A stretch of DNA of 60,000 nucleotides from Symbiodinium natans (taxonomy: Eukaryota > Sar > Dinophyceae > Suessiales > Symbiodiniaceae), in assembly GCA_905221605.1 (NCBI GenBank), contig CAJNDS010002186.1, positions 131,001 through 191,000 of the forward strand, read 5' to 3'. Positions 23,054-35,348 of this stretch are shown piece by piece. Made by a program: the position numbers and the translations under genes. Numbering within the stretch: the stretch's first letter is position 1; each line of letters opens with the position of its first letter. Under the pieces are notes generated by a model, which was given only the letters and a program-made list of their open reading frames with translations, did no database searches and was not told the origin of the DNA.

Positions 23054-23235
23054 TCAGTCCAAACAACATGACAGCATATTGTCCGGTGCATCCTCTTCGG
23101 GTGCCAGCGTTGTCGTCGGCACCACACAGCCGCAGGCGCCAAGGTCGTAGCGCACGCCGCTCGTGCTGCCCGCGCTGAAGGCATTGCCCTGTAGCTGGCA
23201 CGGGTCCAGCGGGGGCCTTCCAATAGCGACTCTGC
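23054..23235 (-). CDS. Candidate exon with Cys/Thr-rich peptide, unidentified
   Basis: Minus-strand open stretch reading IGRPPLDPCQLQGNAFSAGS then VRYDLGACGCVVPTTTLAPE. A second frame (ATG at 23300, MKRMILNGAAPSDYYHPP) is also open over the upstream part, so a splice between frames is possible. May belong with the membrane-protein exons at 22.0-22.4 kb. Confidence 0.3.
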
Positions 23236-24494
23236 TCATCGACGCACGGAGGATGATAGTAATCACTGGGAGCAGCCCCGTTAAGGATCATGCGCTTCAC
23301 CGTTTAGGTCCAGTTTAGGTAAGAGTACACGGAATACACATCTTCACTCTCAGTTTTCTAAGATCCAACGACTTCGCATCTTGTAGTCCGCCTTAAAGGC
23401 AGGGTTGAAGGATTGCTCGCTCTGGCCCCCCCCCCTTCGCCCTTCGCGCTGCTTTAGCGCTGCATGCTACCCTTGCTGAGCCGAGGGGGCTATGCCTCCG
23501 AAACTTCCCTCAAGAGCTTTGAACTCAACACTGCCGTCTTAGAACCACTCAGGGCTTTTCTAGGGTAGCGCCGGTACCCTCTCTCCCTGTACAACCTCAT
23601 ACAGAAGGTTCAAAAAGGTGCAAGGATGAACAAACGGACGAAATGCCTCGAATGCAGGGGAAAGGAGCGCCTCCAGAGACTTAGGATCAAAGCTTCCAAG
23701 ACCCTTAACTCCAGAACCTTTGAAGGCCCTTGCTCTTACAGTACTCAGCACTTTAGCTGCAGAATGCTACAACATGGAGTTTGTCTTCTCCGCACCTGTT
23801 AGTGTCGGCCCAGGCTTGCAGTGCAGTACAGCTGAGGCAACGATTGTGGCGATCATCTTCGACCCAACCACATTCCTCCTGTGCTGAGATCAAACCGCAG
23901 TTTACTCTCTGGGTTGCTTCCTGGCTTCACTTGCAGTCTTGCACCTGCTCTAAGCCACGCACTTTCATTCGACATATCCCCAGTTAATACCTATACGTCA
24001 ATCTAGGTTCGTCAGCCGCCGTCGTATGACCAAGGGCGCCAGAATGCGTACAAACACACAGTTGTTTCAAAAGAATACTGCCTCTATTCGTCTATACATT
24101 CTGATGAGCTAGTATCTTCAGCGTTCGGCCCACACTTGTCTCTGTCGCGGAAAAAGAACTCCTGGTTTGGAACTAGGAGTTTTCCTTTTTGCAGCGTTCC
24201 CTGTGTCTCCCAAGAACGTTCCCTGTGCGCGGACCACCGGGTCTGGCGGCTTGTAAACAAGATCAAGACCAGGTCCGCAAAGGGGAGCGGGCACGGGCAC
24301 GCAAGGGACCCTAACTGTGTTATGCTTGTGTTTGTGGCTGCTGTCTTTTTTAGCCTTCTCTCGTTAATCTTTCAGTATTCTTTGTGTTTCACTTGCACAT
24401 GTACCAAAAAATATGCAGCAAATGCACACAAAACAACGTAATGATGCAGTGTTGATGTTAAATGCTACCGTTGTGTGTTTTGTGTATTGTGTGT

Positions 24495-24600
24495 GTGTCG
24501 TACTTGCATTTGCATTTGCATTTGCATGTTCCCTTTTCATCTGCATTTGCACTTGAATTTGCATCTGCATTTGCGTTCGAATTTGCGTTTGCATTTACAT
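24495..24600. repeat. (TTTGCA)n degenerate hexamer
   Basis: Repeats of TTTGCA/TTTGCG with point changes. Open frames over it on both strands are repeat artefacts. Confidence 0.85.
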
Positions 24601-24609
24601 CTGTAGCTG

Positions 24610-24900
24610 TTGCTGTTTCTAGTGTTGCTTGTAGTGTTGCTAGCCGTGTTGCTAGCAGTGTTGCTAGCCGTGTTGCTAGTAGTGTTGCTAGTCGCGTTGC
24701 TAGTAGTGTTGGTAGTCGTGTTGCTAGTAGTTTTGCTAGTCAACACTAGTCGTGTTGCTAGTAGTGTTGCTAGTAGTGTTGCTGTTGTTGCTGTTGCTGT
24801 TGTTGTTGATGGTGGTGGTGGTGCTGCTGCTGCTGTTATTGTTGCTCGTCTTGTTGTTGTTCTGATTGTTGTCTTGTCTTTGTTGAACCTTGTTGTTGAC
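24610..24900. repeat. 12-bp minisatellite GTGTTGCTAGYM grading into (GTT)n
   Basis: Unit GTGTTGCTAGTA/GTC repeated more than ten times, with alternating endings that suggest a 24-bp higher-order unit. It decays into GTT and GGT triplets. Confidence 0.85.
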
Positions 24901-25379
24901 CTCCGGATCCAGGCCCAACCTTTTTCTACAGCAACCGCGCCTTCCCAATAATAATAAAAACACGAGCCCCCGCCCTGCACCCTATCCCCACCCTTCTTCC
25001 GTACCTAAGTCCTCGTCTGCTTTGGGCGTTGTCGGCTGTGGGCCCTACATGTTTATGTTGGAGTTTATGCTGCTGGCTTTCTCCGCATCCGAAGCCGCGC
25101 GGTAGTTCCCATGACTTCCAAGGGCATATGACGAGAAGCTCGAAAGACGTGGCAGCTACGGCTCGGCCTTGACACAGGTGACATGAGATGACTCCGTGCA
25201 GGAGTGGTCGTCCTCTTGGGTCACCTTGGGCAGTGAGGCTGTTAGTAATCCCAGGGCTGGCCACACATCGAACCAGTCATGCATGAATGCGCATTAACAA
25301 GCACCAAGCGGCCTGTATGACCTGTCCACGCGTTAGCACGAGGACAGTATGTCCAGTGGTGGCCTCCGCCTCCACCGCT

Positions 25380-25530
25380 AGACCTCAAGTGGTTCAACCA
25401 TGGGCCTTCGGCTTGGCACTCTGCAATGCGACAACGTTTCTTTTCAGCATCGCTTCCTACACCTTCGATCTTTACAAATGCACTGAAACGCCGTCGGGGC
25501 TTCCATGGTATGACCGGCGAAACAGCGAAA
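25380..25530 (-). CDS. Candidate exon, unidentified
   Basis: Minus-strand stretch reading PWKPRRRFSAFVKIEGVGSD then EKKRCRIAECQAEGPWLNHL. Composition is protein-like; no domain recognised and splice edges not fixed. Confidence 0.25.
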
Positions 25531-26074
25531 AGAAAAAACGCGAGAAAAATGAAATGACAAATTCTGCTTGAAGCGGGCAGACTCAGCGACCAAGCTTTGG
25601 GAAAAAACAACGGTTTGCTCCTCTGCTTCCCTGCGACGTCCGCTGCAGTCGCCTCCGTTTCACCACCGGCTTACCCGACACATCTCTTTCGCGAGAACAC
25701 CGGGTTCCCATGCCGCCTTCGTGGCTTTGGACTTGACGTTACTTAGGCCATGGGCTCGTTGATACGCGTGGTTTTTGGGACTTGTCCTTGAGGACCCGAC
25801 TTCTTTCAGGAAGCTGTCTGTGCCACGACATAGAAAAATTTGCTCAGAGGCGGTCGTTGCGGTGAAGACCAGAGAGCCCAGCGAGAACGTGTGGGAGAGG
25901 GATCTCTGAGAGCATCCAAGACGAATGAAACGTTGAGGACGACGCCCCTAACTTGTGAACCCGATCTGGAACCCCGAATCCGAAACCCTTAGCCCTGATG
26001 TTCACGATACCCAGGATCATGAGGAGCACTATGGACAACGCCATGGGCCATCGTGTATGTGAAGATGCACGACT

Positions 26075-28053
26075 TCAGCTCTTGTGCCTCACCGAAATGG
26101 GACCCAAACGGCCTCCAGGTTCATGAATACTATTGTATTCGGTGATTTCTTTTCCGTTGGAAACTTGCCAGTTCAGACATGAAAGTATCTGTTGGACATC
26201 TTTCGCAAAGTTGATGTATCTGTAGACTGCACGCTGCAGCTCTACCAAGGACTTGGAAAACGCAATGTTTGTGCACTTGCAAGCCAAACTGAGGCCAATG
26301 CCCACTGGCTCAGCAATCCTCGACACCCAACTGGCTGGCGACAGCGTCTCCTTGGCCCAGACCATCAGAGAACTTTGAATTTTAACAGTCTGATTTGCGC
26401 TGATGTGAGCATTGTGAGTCAGGATGCATTTGCTGGCTCAGCACATTCAGTAGGTGATCCGAGCAAAGTGGTCACATGCCCATCTTCAACCTGGCAGGGC
26501 GATAAACACCTGAGCAGACCTGCGCTGCGGCGCTGCTGCAACGTTTTCGAGCCTGGCGTAGGGAGCAGCCATCCACTACAAGGAGCTTGCCATGCCCCCA
26601 CGCAACCTGCGAGCATTCAGGAATTAGGCATGGAAGGATCAAGAACTAACGTGTGCACTTGTCAGAAAGCCGACCTGCACATGTCTGCGAAAGGTTACCC
26701 AAGATTCAGTTCAGCTATATTACTCCATCCGCCCTGTGAACCCGAGCTACCACGCACAAGCCCGAGTCCAAGCTTGTGCTAGCTCGTTCAGTGGCGTTCT
26801 TTTGCATTGCGAGAAAATTGATATGCGCTACCACGCATTGCCATTCCACCAGGCGTCCTCCCACCACAGGGTCCCCAAATTTCCCTGTCAGCTTTTTCCC
26901 TCACTGCCAGTTCATCTTAGAAACTCCACTCAAGAAGGCCCACATCGTTCTCTGCTTCCTGCGATACAAGCTTCCTTCCTGTGTCCTTTCTCCGATTTAA
27001 TTCATTCTTCTTGTTGTTATTTTTCTTCTTCTTCTTCTTCTTCTTCTTCTTCTTCTTCTTCTTCTTCTTCTTCTTCTTCTTCTTCCTGCCACTGTCGAGA
27101 CTGTAGCTTCCCCTGAGAGCTTCAAATTTATGATCCCATGGCAAAGCCACCAACCCCGACCAACCCCCGGAACCCGTAGACTAATACGAGAATCTCCTGC
27201 TACTGCAGCAGTTCTCCAGAGAAGGCACATGAGCTTGCTCCTTTTCAGTGATCATGCCTTTCACACGTGTTGCTACTTGGCGGAAACAACGAAACTCTGC
27301 AACTACAACACTAAAGTCTTCCAACGTGAAGCTGAGCTCTGAACGTGGGAGGGCTGAACCACCGAAGCTGTCTCTGATGGGCCATCTGCTCCCTCGCCTA
27401 CGTAAGCGGGAATTCATAAGCGATAAGTCCGACAAGTTCTTATGACGCTCCTCCCTTCCCTTGTTGCACCTGGCATCAGGAGCTCATCAACGGCGGTCAG
27501 ATGCAAGAGACCATGCGTATCTTCTTGAAGATGGAGCTTCACCACGCTCCGATTCCTGAGAGCATATGAAGAGCTTGGCAGAGCGTGTACACGCACAGAA
27601 AGTTTTTGACACATCTTGACACACCAGAGGGCACCTCGGCGCAACTGCATAGACCTGCGCGTGCTGGACGATGTCTGCAGCAAAAGCCGCGGCCAAAGAG
27701 CCCAAGACATCGTGCTCGTCCTGCGATCACTGTCACGCCTTGGGCCGACTTGACCATGACTTTCATTCTGCAGGTCCTTGAACTTGCGCAGTATGCTGGG
27801 TGCCTGGGTGGCAGAGAGTCATCAATCAAAATTGCCATCTGCAGCCTTCTTTGCCATTTGCCAGAAGTGCAATACGTGATCGCCCTCTCATGCAAGGATT
27901 GATCAAGGCTCTATCTATCAGGCATAAAATTTCAACCGATGGGAAAAGTGTTTGGGCGACGGCATCAAATGCATCCTGAGGTATCCTGAATCCTGGCTGG
28001 TCCTCTCTCCAGCCACCGAGTACCTGTAGCTTCCTCCGATGGCTTGAAAATTG

Positions 28054-28147
<94 letters not shown>

Positions 28148-28494
28148 AACAGTCTGCAGAGTCTGCCCTTGAGGCGAGCATCAGCGTTTCTGCCGCTATC
28201 GAGATGGCCTGTTCAGCTTTTCGGGATTCCTGTGCCACAGTACCGAGGACAGGGCAGCCCAAAAAAAAACTACTGCATATACTGGGCATGCTCTTGATCC
28301 CAAGTGCGCCGAGTGCGCCGGAGGATGAGAGACTCACGGCCAGGAGGCCTTAGCCCGAGTGTCTCAACGCTGCGGAGTGCTTGGCTCAGCTGGCGAGTTG
28401 ATCTTGGCGGCGGGCTGGCGCGCGAGGCGCGAAACAACAAGTTGTCCACGCAGCACAGCGACTTTGCAGGCACCGTCTCTTGGAAGATCGCCAC
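26075..28494 (-). CDS. Group of candidate exons, unidentified gene or genes
   Basis: Protein-like minus-strand stretches: 28494-28270 (SQALRSVETLGLRPPGRESL), 28250-28150 (GTVAQESRKAEQAISIAAET), 28050-27930 (VLGGWREDQPGFRIPQ, a good AG|G to GA exon), about 27870-27780 (AILIDDSLPPRHPAYCAS), 27570-27470 (NRSVVKLHLQEDTHGLLHL, ending in a GT donor), 27400-27200 (ELSFTLEDFSVVVAEFRCF) and 26350-26100 (ETLSPASWVSRIAEPVG; SLVELQRAVYRYINFAKDV). None is recognised. The (CTG)n tract at 28054-28147 lies between two of them, so it may be intronic or a poly-Ala/poly-Gln run. Grouping them as one gene is inference. Confidence 0.33.
27022..27085. repeat. (CTT)n
   Basis: About 20 perfect CTT units. Confidence 0.95.
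28054..28147. repeat. (CTG)n, about 31 units
   Basis: Long uninterrupted trinucleotide tract. On the minus strand it would code Gln, Ala or Ser depending on frame; exon status unknown. Confidence 0.95.
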
Positions 28495-28677
28495 CTGATG
28501 GGCTCAGCTGGGTTCAGCTTGCAGCTTGCGGCTACGCAGATTGGTCCTCGTGACGACCTCGGCGCCCCTCGAGTCCCTTGCATCCCACCCCGCGTCGTGC
28601 CTCTTCTCTACACCCCCGTGCCACTCGCAATGGTTCAGGATAATCCGTGTCGGCACGGCACCCGCTTTGATACGGTA

Positions 28678-29000
28678 TCATCAGGGCATTCATGCATGGC
28701 CAGGACAACTACATGCGTTCGTGTTACAAGTGCATGCATTTTGGGTATGCATCCGTGGCCTCGGATGTTCGGGTTACCAGTGCGCCCATGTTGCGACTGC
28801 ATCCATGGCCAAGGAATGTGAAGGACAAAACTCGTCCGCATTACCAGCGCATGCATGTTGCGACTGCATTCATGGTGCAGGATAGCTTGCGCTACCAGGG
28901 CAGTCAGAGGTCATCCGCTGCCCGGACAGTGCTCAGCATACTGCCGTGCGTGCTACCAGTCCATCCGTGTTGCGACTGCATCCATGGCCTATATATGATC
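28678..29000. repeat. Degenerate tandem repeat, unit about 46-67 bp
   Basis: Recurring core TTACCAGTGC...TGTTGCGACTGCATCCATGGCC, about five to six diverged copies of variable length. Confidence 0.7.
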
Positions 29001-29159
29001 CTCCAGTGCGTGCCCTGCGCATCCTCCGCGTCCTTCGCGTCCCCTGAATCCCTCGCTTCCCGCCTCGCGTCTTCCACATCCTTCATCCCCTACGTCCCGC
29101 CACGCGGCATTCTTCGTCCGCGTCCCCCGGGACAATAGAGCCAAACATGAGACAGCTGC

Positions 29160-29860
29160 TCAGGCCTTGACAGACTCCTTGGCCAGCAAACTATACTCGT
29201 AGATGGTGAGTACCCCACCATCCTTGGACAGGACTTCGTAGAAAAGGCTGCTGCGGTGATGGCACATGTGGAAAGCCACCAGTTCCTGAGCTGACTGTGA
29301 AAAAGCCGCAGAGTTGCACAAAACCAAAGCGACATGGTAGACAAAACAGAAAAACAACGAGCTCAAACTCCCCAAGTAGCAGAGTCGTGCCTCTCCACGG
29401 CAGGTGTGAGGAGCCCCTCGTGCAGCATAGACACGCCTGACTTTGTCGCGAAGTACACTGCTTGTGCCTCGGTGTGCAAGATATTGCAATGTAAGTTACC
29501 TGTGTTCCAGAACATATCACAGCATCATGACATGCGTCCAGGACAAAGGATGCTGAGGCGACTGCATTGACCATGCCTATATGATTGACCTGCTCAGAGG
29601 AGGAAAGGTGCAACTCGAACCATCGACAGCTGGCAAGCAGGAAGGATGGCTCTCCCTCCACACCCACACTGACATGGCGATTGTACCAAGACAGAGAACA
29701 AGCATGCGTAGTGTGTCCAAATTTCTAACTGATGCTCTGCACCTGCACGTCATGCGGCTGGTAGAAGCTGCTGCTCCAGCTATCGTCGACATACTTTCGG
29801 GGCGTCTCACCCAGAACCTCAGGATGAAAGTGCCACAGGAAGTACACTGAAAGACACAGT
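29160..29860 (-). CDS. 3' exons of an unidentified protein
   Basis: Terminal exon 29285-29160 begins after CAG, reads ELVAFHMCHHRSSLFYEVLS then KDGGVLTIYEYSLLAKESVKA and stops: 42 codons exactly in phase. Upstream minus-strand exons may be about 29600-29510 (VNHIGMVNAVASASFVLDAC) and 29860-29752 (YFLWHFHPEVLGETPRKYVD). The first is convincing as coding; no family recognised from sequence alone. Confidence 0.45.
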
Positions 29861-31121
29861 ACACGGGCTGCTGCCTGGCAGACTAGCACACTGAGTCTCA
29901 CATTGCAGGCAAGCCGGCATGCAGCAGGCACGTGCAAAAGCTGAGGCCTGACAAGCGGTCAGACAGAAAATCAATTGGAAAAAAGCCCCAAGTTTGTGTC
30001 AGTTTGAGTACACAATTTTGCCATGCGCAGATGTTCCAGACACCTGGAAAAAGCCAAGGCTGCATGGTCGGGCCAGGCGACAAGTACAGAAATGTCAGGA
30101 ACTTGCAGATCACTCGTATGACTGCTATAGTGAGGCGTCTTGCTTCTTGTGGGTTCTCACGGGTTCAGATGGGGATGAAGTGCTTCATGAATGAAAGCAG
30201 CAAACCGGAGAATCGTCCACAAGGTATAGTTTGGAATGGTTCATTGAAGATGCAACCCGAGCTCCTAGTGAATTCAGACTCCTTAAGCCAGCAATGTAGC
30301 GGCCATCACGCAACGAGGACTCCAGCGTCGTCTGGCAAATGCAGTAGTGCAACGGGCGCAATGACAACGCGTGAGCGTCTGAGCATGCCACTCCTGAAGC
30401 TACGGCAGCCTTGCGCAGCCATGTTCCATGCCTGGAGTGTGGTGCCAACCACGATGGTCAGGGGTCAAATTGCCAAAACTGGCAGAATGAGCAGACAGAA
30501 GCAACACAGGCGGCTGAAGTGGTCCCCTTAAAGCTAGGGCCGGTTTTTGCTTCTCTCTTGCACGAACTGTAAATGAGAAGCGGCCTTTCAGACTTTCGGG
30601 GACTTAAGTTGTTGCATGGCTACTGGCTGCTAGAGCTTCGGGTGGAAGGAGACCGCACAAGGACCGGCCTGACCAAAGGGAACCACGCGAAGCGCATGAA
30701 GCGCACGGAGAGCCATGTTTCTTAACTCTGTCTAGGGGTGCCCGGCATCAAGAGAGGTCTAAAGTGTCCGCGGCAGGTCGTGTCAGCTACTGCGGTAATT
30801 GCTTCACATGTTCTGTGAGCCGTGACCCATCCTGCTCAAGGATCAACAGCACAACCGACATGAGTCGATTCTCTATCTAAAAGCAATTGCCCACAAGCAG
30901 GCAGAGTCATCTCTTGACTTCAACTACTTCTGCATCTCGACCGGTATCGCACCATGAGCACAAGCGAGCTGCTGGTATGCTGGCTTGCAAAGTAGTTAGG
31001 AGTTTTGCCAAAATCGCAACAAATCTAAAGCGCTTTCATAAACAACGACGAATACGCCCCGCCAATGAATTTTGCTTCTTGGCTGCACCTGGGTCCGAAG
31101 AGATGCATGCTGATCGGGTGC

Positions 31122-33507
31122 TCACCACTCAAGCAAGGTCACCACCTGCAATAAGCCGACTGGAAAGTCAAGCCCTGTCAAGCAACATCAACTCTAACAA
31201 ACCAGACCCAGCCATTTACGTGTGATGGAGGAAGCCTCGCTGAAACCGCGATCCCGTGCCAAATCCAATGCCGTCTTTCCCAAGTAGTCCTGAAGTTGCC
31301 GCTCTGCGTCGGCACGACGTTGGCACAAAGTTTGCACAAAGTTGGCACAAGGTTGGCACACGATTGGCACAAGGTGGGCACAAGGTGGGAGAAGCAATGA
31401 AAGAGGGGTGCGACCGCATCCTGGGCATCTCGGTCCGCCCCCATGGACAGGAGCTCCTTGACCTGCTCAGCAACTGTGGACGTTCTCTCGCAAAACATGA
31501 CTCACAACTTGTTGTAACATGCATAGTCATGTCGTGCATCTGCTCAGAATAATTGCACATCTCTACACATCTCTGCACCGTCTGCAGGAAGCCATTGTGA
31601 GCCGCAGCGTGCAGCGGAGTTCTCTTCGTGATGGAAGCCGGCTCCTCCAGCTCTAGAAACTGCTCGAAAAGCAGTGGGGTCAGCTGCCACGGTCATGCCA
31701 CTACATCACTTCGTGAGGACCCCACATCCAAGTACTTCTCCAAAGAACCAGCCTGCAAGTACAGTGAGTACAGGCATCGAGGGGGGTGTGGGTGTATTGC
31801 GCAAGCACTTGTGCTAACTATTGCTGACTTGAATCGCAGCGACTAGTCGGGTTCGGCTGGGCTGAAGTTGGAATAAGGTTGCGTGCACAAGGAAACCAGT
31901 TCTGCATTTTTTGGCTTTTCCACAGAACAAACGATAGTTCCACATGTTGGCAGCATGCAGCAAGTAGGGGCGATGAACGCCTTATGCATGGCGGCTGCTC
32001 CAATGCCAACGGGTGCTTGACTCTGCTTGACGCATGGACATGTTGCAGGTCGGGTGCCTTCCGCAGATGCAGCGCTAAAGCCTTGAGCGGCTTGTGCTGT
32101 CCCTGCCAGAGGCACAAGGACACCTGAACACTGCAGAGTGGTTCGAGAAGCAGATGGCCTGACACGCGAATTTATAGAAGGCCGAGCACTGGCAAAGCCT
32201 CGGCTACTGCAGTGGTCAGCAACCATTCCCCTCTTCCCCGGCATCCCAATCGAAGGAAGACTCACCTGCCTGGACCTGCCTGTGCAAGAACGGCCATACC
32301 AGCAGGATGCTATTTGATCAATTGCACAATGAATTTTCGGGAGCGGCCAAACATTTGTACCGTCAAGAACCACAAAAAAAAGTAATCTAAACGCACAACT
32401 CAACAACTGTGCAGTCGCAAGCAAACTCGCTTGACCTCCCACCCCGCCCACTCGCCTTTCAAGTTTTCGGATGTTTGTGGAGGGAGGTACGGACAGATCC
32501 AAGGGTACCTGACTTGTCCGCCGTAGTGGGAGATTTGGGGGATGTGGAGGAGAAGTCTGCTGGAGCATCGGATCGGCGCCCTATACAGAGTAGATTTGCT
32601 TAAAAAGAGCCGACCATGGAAATATCTTCTGAGAAAGGTTAACCGTTTGCCGGAATTGACCGCATGTACACAAAAGACGCGCAAGACCGCATAATAAAAC
32701 GACCACAAGGCAAACTAAGGTGGAGCTTGTGAACCGCAGTTTCGGAATTGATCAAGCACACAAGGAGGTTGAGAGCTGCTCTTTACCAATCGCGGAGGCT
32801 CTGGACCAGGGTTTGACTACTGTCACACCTAGGTCCACAACAGAGCTGAGGGGCGAATTCCGGTGCTCAATGTCTGCCCCCTCTCTGACCAGATACTCCA
32901 CTGCCTGCATATGTTTGCAGAGGACGAAGCACAGCGAGGGTCAGCGAGGCACAGTGAGGCGCTCGAATCAAAATCAACTTGTCGTGCCGGAACTCGCCGG
33001 AATCTTGCAGCCTCCGCAGAGACAGCCCAGAACAGCGGTGTCTCACCTTCAATCAGGGTGAGCGCGGATGTCAAGAGCACTGATTCGGGCAACCCCCGTC
33101 TTGAAATTTGCTCAACCACTCAGTGAAGTACCCATGCAGTCAAGCACGTTCACATCTGTTCCTGGCGTAGCATGCGCAAACACACAGACGCCATCTTTGC
33201 ATGAGCTGACAGCCAGAGTCTTTCTCTTTTTGTGCTCTCGACCCTCTCTCTTTGTGTGTGCACGAACCTTTCTTAGCAGCTATAGAGATGCTGGCATATG
33301 GAAACACACTGGAAAGAAATTCAGGCTCAAAGTATTCTTGATTTGTTCGAATTCCAAGTATTTCTCAAGTTTAGGGAAAGTGAACGCAAAAGCACCGCTA
33401 GCAACGCCCCGTGCGGGGTGCTGTGGGGTGCCCAGATGGGGGTGCTCAGATGTGTCCCAGCCTTTGTCCAACTGTTTGGCCACCTTCTCCAGTCTGTCGA
33501 TACCCAC
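31122..33507 (-). CDS. Ankyrin-repeat protein, 3' part with stop
   Basis: Ankyrin repeats are protein-binding modules; the partner is unknown. Minus-strand exons: 33507-33462 (VGIDRLEKVAKQLDK), 33161-33132 (TDVNVLDCMG), 33046-33009 (ETPLFWAVSAEA) and 32904 to about 32865 (AVEYLVREGADIEHR) join in frame to give GADIEHR and TPLFWA-type ankyrin signatures. Further down come about 31690-31570 (ITKRTPLHAAAHNGFLQTVQ), 31462-31421 (VKELLSMGADRDAQ), 31289-31236 (DYLGKTALDLARDRGFSE) and 31145-31122 (VVTLLEW, stop). Exons between 31.7 and 32.86 kb are not resolved. The 131-bp intron 31290-31420 is mostly an 11-bp tandem repeat. The gene start is not found. Confidence 0.85.
31320..31389. repeat. 11-bp minisatellite GTTGGCACAAG
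   Basis: Six tandem copies with few changes, filling most of an ankyrin-gene intron (31290-31420). Confidence 0.9.
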
Positions 33508-33769
33508 CTGGAACCAGCATATGCAACTGACATAGTAGCACATAGTAGTACACGCATCTGAGCCCCCCCCCCCCTTGCGCAGGCAGAGGCCACCGGCGGA
33601 ACTGAATTTTCTGCCAATATTCAGAGCACTTGCGCATAAATATAAGCATAAATGTATGTGCTGACTCCCTCCCCCATGACCTACCGGGAGAGACGATGTA
33701 TGCCGAACGAATACACATGTTTCAAAAACACATCCAGAAATAGTTTTAAGTACTGATTTCACCGGGCAC

Positions 33770-34110
33770 AATATCGCTAAAATGCTAGTTATACGAGCTG
33801 TACAAACGAATGATGTGCCAAGTATACAGTTCTTACGTATTCATGACTATTCATGAAAGCTTCATTGCATACAAATGAATACGCATTACATACGCATTTA
33901 AATAGTAGAACACTACTTAAATCGTTCAGTACTAGTTCAATGCTACATGAGAACACCCTTGAATACAATTAGTACATGCGCAAAAATGTTCATTCACACA
34001 CTAGGAAGAATACCAACGTAGTCAGAAGACATCTTAGTCAACTACCATCAATAGACTTTGCGCTAAAAAATGAAAAAGCACAATTTGCATCACATAACCT
34101 AGGAAAGCAT
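33770..34110. other. AT-rich stretch without genes
   Basis: Composition shifts clearly toward A and T compared with both sides. Only short direct repeats such as TTCATGA are seen. No coding support. Confidence 0.6.
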
Positions 34111-34225
34111 TGGAAGCGATAATGCGACTACAAGTTCTTCAAAGTGACGGTGCTGAGGCCTGATACAATGTGTTCTGCACCAAGCCTTTAAAGACGTCGT
34201 TTCTGGAGACTTTTCCTTTATGAAA

Positions 34226-34615
34226 AACAAGACTTTGGGCTTCCCAGAGCAATGGGGAGGGTCCAGAAAAGTTGCTTTTTCCACAGCAAGAACATGGCTT
34301 TGGTGAGTTACCAATTTCCCAAGAAAAAGGTTGGTTCCTGGAAAGAGACAACTTCCCCTAGCAAAAAATGGCGTTGGTGAAAAACATATTTTTTTCCTAG
34401 TAAAGCTGGTTTTGTGGAAACAGCAACTTTATCCTCCTGGTAACAAGTTGCTTTGTGTGAAAAACCGGCTGTTCTCCAACAAAAAGTTGGCCTGTGTGAC
34501 AGAATCGCTAGAAACAAGTTGGTGTTGGTCAGAAAACCATCTTGCCTAGGGGAAAAAGATAGGTCGGGTGAAAAAACAATCTGTTTACTAGGGGAAACCA
34601 AAGAGTGACATTTTG
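34226..34615. repeat. Degenerate ~40-bp tandem array
   Basis: About eight to nine units of pattern TAGnAAAAAGTTGGTTTTGTGG-AAAACA...CTTTTTCC, each starting near TAG and ending near CC. A long minus-strand open frame over it shows a matching ~13-residue period (for example VVSFQEPTFFLGN, KYVFHQRHFLLGE). Confidence 0.75.
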
Positions 34616-35348
34616 TGGATTCTCCTCATTGCTCTGCTTCCCCAGAAAACGTTGGTTGCTAACTTTTTATCTAGCCAAAATGTGGTTTGCGCAGTCCAGA
34701 TAAATCTATGTACTGGGAAAACCAAAACAACGGGAATGTTCGGGTCCTGCGCATTGCTCTGAAAAAATGGGTGTTTTGGTTTCGTGGTGTTGCTGGCATT
34801 GGGGTCGTCAGGTCCAAGCATGCGGTAGGTCATGGGGGGGGGGATGTGTCTATTATATGTATCTATATATATAGAGTCGGAGACAAGTTGTGACCCCAGG
34901 CGCACCAATTCGTGAAGGAGCGACTGTTTCGGGATCGTTCCTGCCAAAGATGCCTGCCACAAGCATTGGCAGATTTCACATCAACATCTGTAATCGCAGT
35001 GGTCCCGCACTGGGCAAGGGACTTCCAAACTCAGCTCAGGGAAGGGCTTCAAGGCATATATATGGCATCCATGGCTAACTAGAGGAGCAGACCTTAGAAG
35101 TATCGTCCATTGCGCGCCTTCGCTTGACCCTGGCCAGGCCTGGCAGGATGTTGCATCCATTTGTCCATCTGGAGCCGCGTTCCGCAGCATTCCCCGCCCA
35201 ACACACGCCAGGCTCGCGCGAAGGCTGCGCCGCCGCCGCCACCAAACATCGAAGCCTCCTGCAAAGTTATCCTTGCTTAGATAATCTTAGACAACAGTCC
35301 ATGTTATATCCATTGTCATTGCCTCGCTGCTGCAAGAATCCAGCTTGT

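Noticed and set aside
24610-24980. Long Leu/Val-rich (plus) and Thr/Ser/Asn-rich (minus) ORFs
   Set aside because: They are translations of the 12-bp and GTT repeats; no non-repeat coding sequence is attached.
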